A stretch of DNA of 10,680 nucleotides, taken from CAZKUR01 sp964556005 (lineage in GTDB: Bacteria > Bacteroidota > Ignavibacteria > Ignavibacteriales > Ignavibacteriaceae). The notes under the pieces are model-generated. The model was not told where the DNA came from and made no database searches. It was given only the letters and a program-made list of their open reading frames with translations. The position numbers and the translations under genes are program-made. Shown here one piece after another: positions 6,901 through 10,680 of this stretch. Positions within the stretch are counted from its first letter, which is position 1, and each line of letters starts with the position of its first letter. The stretch spans positions 1 through 10,680 of the forward strand of contig CAZKUR010000117.1 of the NCBI GenBank assembly GCA_964556005.1. Reading direction: 5' to 3'.

Positions 6901-7145
6901 GACTGGTTGAGAATCCGGATTTATTAATCTCAAAGCTTAGCAATGCTTATGATTACTTAACTTCATCCTGGAAAGTACCGGGTGAAAACACAAAACTTGC
7001 AATTAAACTTGCAGAAAATAATTTACAAAAAGTTGTAGATGATGTAAATAACTTTTTTGAAACAGAGTGGAAGGGTTACCGGGAAAAAGTAAAAAACGCA
7101 AACATCCGGTTCTTTGAAAGCTATGAACCGATAAAGATTAAATAG
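3909..7145 (+). CDS. Exported VPS10/sortilin-like Asp-box (BNR) propeller protein
   Basis: A 1078-residue secreted protein. The ATG has AGGAA 8 nt upstream (3896-3900). The N-terminus has basic residues and a hydrophobic stretch (SLFLISIISVLVY, 21-33), a signal peptide probably cut near PQS. Eleven Asp-box motifs (S/T-x-D-x-G-x-x-W type) lie near residues 84, 138, 189, 247, 297, 342, 386, 525, 593, 648 and 692, indicating one or two beta-propellers. Other conserved family blocks are RSIGPAGMSGRV (48-59), DHHAWWIDPNDPN (361-373), GNDGG (378-382) and YGGMQDNGSW (418-427). An acidic, low-complexity linker follows (about 803-832), then a FlgD-like Ig domain (833-913) and a helical, probably coiled-coil tail (922-1060). 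No T9SS sorting domain is present. These proteins are often labelled glycosyl hydrolase, but no catalytic set can be seen, and a binding or scaffolding role is as likely. Confidence 0.92.
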   Translation: MDNSRQFFFLSESFLKRFLKSLFLISIISVLVYPQSLDIEKLSGLKPRSIGPAGMSGRVTAIDVVLSSPNIIYVGSASGGLWKSTSGGTNWKPIFDDQPVASIGAVAINQRIPDIVWVGTGEGNPRNSQTSGNGVYKSLDAGKTWIHLGLDNTRNINRLILDPYNSDVAYVAALGSAWGESKDRGVYKTTDGGKTWEKVLYVNETTGASDLVMDPSNPNKLIVSMWQYRRWPWFFKSGGPGSGIYITIDAGKTWKKITSEDGIPKGELGRIGLAISKSSPNVVYALIESKKTALYRSDDGGYNWKMTTNKGVNDRPFYYSDLYVDPSNENRVYYVHSEVSISEDGGKNFSTLINYRHVHSDHHAWWIDPNDPNFIIDGNDGGMAISRDKAKTWRFVENLPLAQFYHVDVDNGDPYYVYGGMQDNGSWRGPNRVLVRDGIYDSYWQMLTFGDGFDVVPDKSNSRYAYSMSQGGYLMRVDMKTGYQKYIQPVQPNGVRLRFNWNAGIAADPLNPDVIYFGSQFVHKTTDYGDSWQTISPDLTTNNPEYQKQLQSGGLTLDVTEAENYTTIMTIDPSPVKEGVIWVGTDDGNVQVTKDGGKTWENVVGNINGVPKGTWVPQVRASYFNSGEAFVVFDNHRRDDWTPYVYHTTDYGESWESLIGKNKIWGYALSILQDPVEPNLIFLGTEFGLYVSIDHGKTWTKWKDKENSYPTVSTMDMQIQKRTNDLVVGTFGRAIYIFDDITPLREIAHDRAKILNDHLKIFKVPDAVEEIYKSPKGVLYPADADFKGENRPYGAMISFVANPDTSEKNHEKNKSDNEEEDSIKSNKDNYDSVKVEILNSNGEVIRTLKDSVKAGINRIYWRLDKKGVRFPSHEKPKPGSPERGGVEVVPGTYKIRITYGKYSDSTSVNVSFDPRMTGITQTDLQQRMKAIDEFEKKIEVGTEAADKLRDAEKTIKLVDDALKEREDDQANQVKKAGKAVNDSIKTIMDKINQKEVQGLVENPDLLISKLSNAYDYLTSSWKVPGENTKLAIKLAENNLQKVVDDVNNFFETEWKGYREKVKNANIRFFESYEPIKIK

Positions 7146-7303
7146 AATGTAAATACAAATCGTTATTAATAGCAAAATCGCTCCGATTTGTTGCGACAGA
7201 AATTGTTTGATAAGAGAAATTGAATTTCGTTTTGTACTAATACTTAGCTTGTCACTTGACTTTAAAAATTGCTAATAAGGTTTGATTTTAAGAGCCTATG
7301 TAT

Positions 7304-7415
7304 GTTACTAAGGTTGTGTAAATAAAATAAGGTTCCATAGATAAAGCAAAGTTAAAAAGTTCAGTAATTAATAATAGGAAATAAAAACCTTATTTATTGA
7401 AATAACCTTAGTAAC
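7304..7415. repeat. Long inverted repeat (MITE-like or stem-loop) between two genes
   Basis: The left arm 7304-7334 (GTTACTAAGGTT ... AATAAGGTT) and right arm 7386-7415 (AACCTTATT ... AACCTTAGTAAC) are complementary over a perfect 12-bp outer and a 9-bp inner block, with an unpaired centre and a 51-nt loop. Further GGTTT and AACCTT words occur on both sides. It sits alone between the Asp-box and DUF481-like genes and encodes nothing. It could be a non-autonomous mobile element or a transcript-end structure. Confidence 0.6.
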
Positions 7416-7454
7416 TAGAAACCATATAAAGGTTTTAACTTTATTACCTTATTA

Positions 7455-7460
7455 TATAAT
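7455..7460 (+). promoter_or_regulatory. Candidate -10 element for the DUF481-like gene
   Basis: A perfect TATAAT ends 33 nt before the ATG at 7493, within the gene-free stretch that follows the inverted repeat. No convincing -35 is visible. This suggests that the gene has its own promoter and is not co-transcribed with the Asp-box gene 347 nt upstream. Confidence 0.3.
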
Positions 7461-7492
7461 CACAAGAATTAAATAACCGTAAATTTTTTATC

Positions 7493-8260
7493 ATGAAAAT
7501 ATTTATAATAATATTTTTGTCTTTGACTATCATTATTTCAATTAATTTATACGCACAAGTAAACACCGAAAAATACAGAAATGAAAATGACACAACAGGA
7601 TTTTCTGGAAGTGTGCAATTAAATATTTCAGCGCAAACAGGAAATGTAGATTTGCAGGAATTGAATCCGTCGTTAGGCATAAATTATAAAACGGAAAGAA
7701 CAAATTCATTTGCTGTAATTTTGGGAGAATACGGATGGAAAGATCAAGAAGCATTTTCAAACCAGGCATTGTTCCATATCCGGCACGTCCACGAAATTTC
7801 ATTTCCGTTTGATTGGGAAGTATTTGCTCAAATAAATTATGATAAAACAAGATTGTTGCTTTTTCGCGATCTTGCCGGCGGCGGTTTACGATTTAATATT
7901 ATTAAAAATAAATCAAATGAATTTTGGATAGGAACGGATTACATGCGCGAGCATGAAAAATACGATTTACCGTCCACAGCTAAACACAAAGCCGAACAAA
8001 CGGTAAACAGGTGGAGCAATTATTTAACTTATTCCGTAATTGTTAAAAACGGAGTAAATTTTTCATCTGTAATTTATTATCAGCCAAGGTTTGACCAATT
8101 TAATGATTTAAAGATATTAAATGAAAATAGTTTGTCGGTTGCTTTAATCAACAATTTAACTTTAACGGTAGGATTCAGATTGTATTATAACAGCAGACCG
8201 CCGGATGCGATAAAAAATACGGATACAAAAACCGAGATGGGATTCTCATACGGTTTCTAA
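7493..8260 (+). CDS. DUF481-like outer-membrane beta-barrel protein
   Basis: A 255-residue exported protein. A clear signal peptide (MKIFIIIFLSLTIIISINLYA) ends in LYAQ with cleavage likely after residue 21. The mature part has alternating beta-strand patterns with charged turns: GFSGSVQLNISAQTGN, INYKTERTNSFAVILGEY, ALFHIRHVHE, WEVFAQINYDKTRLL, LAGGGLRFNII, WIGTDYMREHE, and a C-terminal strand ending SYGF, as expected for insertion by the BAM machinery. The GN(V)xxxxLNPSLGINY beginning and the AGGGLRF block recall DUF481 (YdiY-like) proteins, whose function is not established. It is close to the usual length. It is convergent with the zinc-ribbon gene, only 4 nt separating the two stops. Barrel and export are firm; the DUF481 name is likely. 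Confidence 0.85.
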   Translation: MKIFIIIFLSLTIIISINLYAQVNTEKYRNENDTTGFSGSVQLNISAQTGNVDLQELNPSLGINYKTERTNSFAVILGEYGWKDQEAFSNQALFHIRHVHEISFPFDWEVFAQINYDKTRLLLFRDLAGGGLRFNIIKNKSNEFWIGTDYMREHEKYDLPSTAKHKAEQTVNRWSNYLTYSVIVKNGVNFSSVIYYQPRFDQFNDLKILNENSLSVALINNLTLTVGFRLYYNSRPPDAIKNTDTKTEMGFSYGF

Positions 8261-8264
8261 ATAT

Positions 8265-8426
8265 TTATAATATCCCAAATACAAAAAGAAAAAAGGCGAT
8301 TATCATAACTACAACTACAATTGTAAAAGTATTCGATTGTTTTGGAAATTCATAACCGCAGTAATGACATAGCTTTTCGTCTTTATCGACCATTAAGGCA
8401 CACGCAGGGCATTCTTTCTGTTTCAA
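8265..8426 (-). CDS. Small zinc-ribbon membrane protein (53 aa, TTG start)
   Basis: A 53-residue ORF with two CxxC knuckles, CPAC (6-9) and CHYCG (20-24), spaced as in a zinc ribbon. A single hydrophobic helix follows (about 35-53, TIVVVVMIIAFFLFVFGIL) and runs to the C-terminus. The probable topology is a cytoplasmic metal-binding head and a C-terminal membrane anchor. The only start that keeps both knuckles is TTG at 8426, since a stop codon (8427-8429) precedes it directly; the next ATG (codon 12) would lose the first CxxC. GGA lies upstream as a weak SD. Partner and substrate are unknown. The cysteine pattern plus helix, with no internal stop, makes a real gene likely. It would be missed by size-limited gene callers. 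Confidence 0.72.
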   Translation of the reverse strand: MKQKECPACALMVDKDEKLCHYCGYEFPKQSNTFTIVVVVMIIAFFLFVFGIL

Positions 8427-8583
8427 CTAAAATCCAAATTAATTATTGAACAGGTAATTATTAAAATAATGAAATGATTTATTTTTTTTAAACTGAAATT
8501 AATTTCTAATTACATATCTGTTTAAAAAATGAATTCTTTTACAAATGAGTAACAAAACATAATGGCTGACCCGAAAATAATTT

Positions 8584-8697
8584 CGTCATCACGAACGAAG
8601 TGAAGAGATCTCACTTCTGGACTAAAAACAAAAGATTGTCCGTCTTCGGCGAGACCTCGCAAAGCGGGCTTCACTCGAAGACTCGTTACTAATGACA
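8584..8697. repeat. REP-like palindromic repeat, first element
   Basis: It begins CGTCATCACGAACGAAGTGA and contains a perfect 7-bp pair GAAGTGA/TCACTTC (8597-8603, 8611-8617) and a second pair GTCTTCG/CGAAGAC (8642-8648, 8676-8682). Outer GTCAT (8585-8589) pairs with ATGAC (8692-8696). It is non-coding; the ORF that spans the N gap on the minus strand here is meaningless. Confidence 0.6.
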
Positions 8698-8713
8698 AAC
8701 TTTTTCTAAGCGT
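8659..8713 (+). repeat. 55-nt sequence repeated exactly across the N gap (left copy)
   Basis: It starts GCAAAGCGGGCTTCACTCG, ends TTTTTCTAAGCGT, and is identical base for base to 8814-8868. The left copy abuts the N run exactly. Confidence 0.95.
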
Positions 8714-8813
8714 NNNNNNNNNNNNNNNNNNNNNNNNNNNNNNNNNNNNNNNNNNNNNNNNNNNNNNNNNNNNNNNNNNNNNNNNNNNNNNNNNNNNNNN
8801 NNNNNNNNNNNNN
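8714..8813. other. Scaffold gap of exactly 100 N
   Basis: A round 100-N run is the usual placeholder for a gap of unknown length. The 55 nt on each side are identical, so the real gap may be zero: the contig ends overlap but were not merged. Confidence 0.97.
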
Positions 8814-8868
8814 GCAAAGCGGGCTTCACTCGAAGACTCGTTACTAATGACAAACTTTTTCTAAGCGT
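8814..8868 (+). repeat. 55-nt sequence repeated exactly across the N gap (right copy)
   Basis: The exact second copy of 8659-8713, starting at the first base after the N run. Joined to the left contig it would continue directly into the CGTCATTGCGAG element at 8866. Confidence 0.95.
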
Positions 8869-9007
8869 CATTGCGAGTCACACTTTCATTCGTTTTCATT
8901 TGTAAGTGTGACGAAGCAATCTAACGTCTTCAATTATCTATCTGTCTGAGATTGCTTCACGGCGATTATGACTTCCAAATGTAGATGAATCGCGGTTCGC
9001 AATGACG
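8866..9007. repeat. REP-like CGTCATTGCGA palindromic element
   Basis: Nested inverted repeats: outer CGTCATTGCGA (8866-8876) with TCGCAATGACG (8997-9007), 11 bp perfect; inner GAAGCAATCT (8913-8922) with AGATTGCTTC (8949-8958), 10 bp perfect; and a side hairpin TCACACTT/AAGTGTGA (8878-8885, 8904-8911). This is a familiar type of dispersed bacterial intergenic repeat, and it shares its CGTCAT start with the first element. Confidence 0.75.
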
Positions 9008-9080
9008 ATAGAAATGATTTTTTCTATTTTAGATTCTATCTACCAACAAAGTATAGGAAATTGTCATTCTTCTGAAAAAT

Positions 9081-9095
9081 AAAGGCAAGGCCTTT
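9081..9095 (-). terminator. Weak intrinsic terminator after the desaturase gene
   Basis: On the minus strand AAAGGC-CTT-GCCTTT is followed by ATTTTTC, starting about 65 nt past the desaturase stop. On the plus strand a short T-run also follows. The stem is only 6 bp, so it may be weak; it could work in both directions. Confidence 0.4.
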
Positions 9096-9160
9096 TTCGA
9101 TAACTCTCAATGACTTTTTTCTACTTTTGGGTTGGCCACTATGGAAACTAAATCTTTGAA

Positions 9161-10105
9161 TTAAGCTTTGCGAACCATTCTTGAGAATAAAGTAATTTTC
9201 GGATCGAAGAGAAATTTCAGCCAGAGCTTAAACCACGAATTATGAAAATGTAAATTTTCGTAAAATTCCGGTGCCGTCTTTTTTAACTGCGGAAGCCTGC
9301 ACCAGGGTATTGAAGGAAAATCATGATGCTCATTGTGGTAACCAACGTTTAGAGCCGGGATGTTCAAAGGCCCGTAATAGCTGTAAGTTTCCTGAGGAGG
9401 TTTTACAATGTAATGTTCCTGAATCCATCTTGCTCCAAGAGGATGAAAACCGATTGAAAGGAAAAATGAAAAAACCAGATAAAGGAAAGATATTGGTCCA
9501 AAGAAAATAATTATTAATGCGTCTATACCAAACACAACAATCATATTAAAGATTGTCCACCAGTTCATAAACTTTATGGCCTTAAGCCTTGGCGGGCGCA
9601 GCGCCTGAAAAACCGGGAATAAAATTTCCCAGAGAATTTTTCCGAAAGGGGTATTCCCGATGAGAACCGCCTCCCACCTGCTTGCAAGATCGGCATCCAG
9701 ATAATAATCGCCTTGATGGGAATGATGCTGTAGATGATAGCTGCGAAATGAAATTGCACTCGGAACTACATTTGGGATGTCTGCTAAAATACCTGATAAA
9801 TAATTAGCCTCTCTGCTTTTGAAAATTAAATTATGTGCGGCTTCATGAACTAAAACAAAAAGTGAATGATTGGCAAAAGCGCCCACACAAAATGCAATTA
9901 TTAAAGCCAGCCACCAGGGTTGATCTTTTAAGAGAAAAGCAATAGATAATTGTAATACAACGACTCCTACGATCAACGCGAAACTAAGCGGATATCTTCC
10001 TATTAATTTACGTATTTCAGGATGTTTGGCAAGAATATCTTTTGTACGCTGCCTGTGAGGTTCTTCGGTATCGGAATAATAGAAGTCTTTTTCCATTGTT
10101 TCCAT
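9161..10105 (-). CDS. Sphingolipid delta-4 desaturase-like membrane di-iron desaturase
   Basis: A 314-residue membrane fatty-acid-desaturase-fold enzyme, very similar from end to end to eukaryotic dihydroceramide delta-4 desaturase (DEGS1/DES). DES enzymes place a trans double bond at C4 of the dihydroceramide long-chain base, with O2 and cytochrome b5-type electrons. The N-terminal Lipid_DES segment is kept (YSDTEEPHRQRTKDILAKHPEI, here about residues 10-31; DEGS1 has [20 protein letters not shown]). The three histidine boxes are HEAAH (87-91), HLQHH (124-128) and HNEHH (257-261), at nearly the DEGS1 positions. ETYSYYGPLN (239-248) and NVGYHNEHHDFPSIP are almost unchanged. Hydrophobic segments lie near 40-59, 65-86, 184-203 and 205-221. 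The ATG at 10105 fits the DES N-terminus; METM gives a second ATG three codons later. Fold and histidine boxes are certain. The substrate in this bacterium is inferred; another lipid is possible. Confidence 0.93.
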   Translation of the reverse strand: METMEKDFYYSDTEEPHRQRTKDILAKHPEIRKLIGRYPLSFALIVGVVVLQLSIAFLLKDQPWWLALIIAFCVGAFANHSLFVLVHEAAHNLIFKSREANYLSGILADIPNVVPSAISFRSYHLQHHSHQGDYYLDADLASRWEAVLIGNTPFGKILWEILFPVFQALRPPRLKAIKFMNWWTIFNMIVVFGIDALIIIFFGPISFLYLVFSFFLSIGFHPLGARWIQEHYIVKPPQETYSYYGPLNIPALNVGYHNEHHDFPSIPWCRLPQLKKTAPEFYENLHFHNSWFKLWLKFLFDPKITLFSRMVRKA

Positions 10106-10200
10106 TTGATTCGTTAAAATAATTTGTTTCCTCGATTAAGCTACAGATATTTATCTTAGCAATCAATTATTGATTAGCAAAGAGTGATGGAACAATCAAG

Positions 10201-10230
10201 TTAAAAAGTAAAAAGTTAAAAGTAAAAATT
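10201..10230. repeat. A-rich simple repeat (TTAAAAAGTAAAAAGTTAAAAG)
   Basis: Two to three degenerate copies of an AAAAGTTAAAAGT unit in the 205-nt spacer between the VOC and desaturase genes. It is low-complexity, with no coding signal. The rest of the spacer shows nothing recognisable. Confidence 0.45.
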
Positions 10231-10310
10231 TAGAAGGTCGGAAAAACTATCACACGAATTTAAATCGGACTCAAACAATTCACTCGGTTCATTGTTAGGA
10301 TTGTTAAAAA

Positions 10311-10679
10311 TTATTTCTTTTCAAATTCTAAAAATTCAACCGGTGCGCCGTTTTCGAGAATCATTGCTGTCCTCACACCTTTTGAAGGCGAACAGACTTC
10401 GCCAATTAATTCTTTACCCTCAATTGCCGAAATAAGATCGTCAACTTCAAATGCTACATGGGGAATATTTTTAATAATTATCGAAATTGGACTGTCTTTT
10501 TCGAAGCGCATCCATTCAATTCCGTATTCGCTTGATTCAAAACCGGAAACATAAAATTTATATTCGCTCAAATATTTTTCATTTGGTTTTATTTCATTTG
10601 TTGGAATGCCGATATGATGAAACTGCATTCCCTTTTTAGATACGGCTGGCGGCGGTTCATTGTCTTTTCTTTTTTGCAT
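10311..10679 (-). CDS. VOC (glyoxalase/bleomycin-resistance fold) protein, possibly 5' incomplete
   Basis: Up to 122 residues of a small vicinal-oxygen-chelate fold protein. Family features are MQFHHIGIPTNE at the start of the first beta-alpha-beta unit, IPHVAFEVDDLISAIEG in the middle, and GAPVEFLEF at the end. Metal-ligand candidates are the histidines of FHHIGIP and PHVAFEV and the glutamate of VEFLEF. VOC proteins act as lyases, isomerases, dioxygenases or binding proteins, and this sequence does not say which. The ATG at 10679 is one base from the window edge, so an upstream start cannot be excluded. The ATG at 10628 (codon 18) matches the domain boundary better, as the first 17 residues (rich in K, P, E) look disordered. 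It shares a strand with the desaturase, but a 205-nt spacer argues against tight coupling. Confidence 0.82.
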   Translation of the reverse strand: MQKRKDNEPPPAVSKKGMQFHHIGIPTNEIKPNEKYLSEYKFYVSGFESSEYGIEWMRFEKDSPISIIIKNIPHVAFEVDDLISAIEGKELIGEVCSPSKGVRTAMILENGAPVEFLEFEKK

Positions 10680-10680
10680 A

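Noticed and set aside
7146..7303. Terminator at AAATCG-CTC-CGATTT (7175-7190) after the Asp-box gene
   Set aside because: The stem is only 6 bp and GTTGCG follows, with no T-run.
8689..8871. Minus-strand ORF across the N gap
   Set aside because: Most of its codons are N, and both flanks are non-coding REP-like repeat sequence.
8584..9007. CRISPR array
   Set aside because: The repeats are inverted, few and irregularly spaced, with no repeat-spacer periodicity. The 55-nt direct repeat coincides exactly with the gap borders.
9271..9510. Plus-strand ORF of 79 codons
   Set aside because: It is antisense to the third histidine-box region of the desaturase and has no family features.

Overview
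The window looks like a metagenome-derived scaffold from a Bacteroidota/Chlorobi-group bacterium, most likely Ignavibacteria. This is inferred from four things: a type IX secretion (T9SS) C-terminal sorting domain of the 'LLQNYPNPFNP' type, low-GC intergenic DNA full of short palindromic repeats, large secreted Asp-box proteins, and few strong Shine-Dalgarno sites. A run of exactly 100 N (8714-8813) marks a scaffold join.

Layout. 1-887 (+): the 3' end of a secreted fibronectin-III-like protein with a T9SS sorting tail. 888-2159: a repeat-rich island holding a type II toxin-antitoxin pair on the minus strand (PIN toxin upstream, ribbon-helix-helix antitoxin downstream). It lies between two directly repeated modules that begin with degenerate copies of a T9SS tail. 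2160-3380 (-): a YbdG-type MscS channel. 3381-3908: intergenic DNA with an inverted repeat and a possible PIN-gene relic. 3909-7145 (+): a 1078-residue exported VPS10/Asp-box propeller protein. 7146-7492: a large inverted repeat. 7493-8260 (+): a DUF481-like outer-membrane barrel. 8265-8426 (-): a 53-residue zinc-ribbon membrane protein with a TTG start, convergent with the barrel gene. 8427-9160: REP-like repeats and the N gap. 9161-10105 (-): a close homologue of eukaryotic sphingolipid delta-4 desaturase. 10311-10679 (-): a VOC-fold protein reaching the window edge.

The genes do not form one pathway. They are mostly single transcription units for the cell envelope (secreted adhesin-like protein, mechanosensitive channel, propeller protein, outer-membrane barrel, membrane-lipid desaturase) separated by repeat-rich spacers. 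The only clear operon is the toxin-antitoxin pair, with a sigma70-like promoter and a candidate operator made of two direct repeats 20 bp apart.

The most unusual signals are: (1) small palindromes of 30 and 24 nt, nested in one another, sitting in T9SS-tail copies; removing them restores a canonical KMVLLK-stop tail; (2) a DEGS1-like desaturase in a bacterium; (3) a 55-nt identity on both sides of the N gap, which suggests an assembly k-mer overlap rather than missing DNA.
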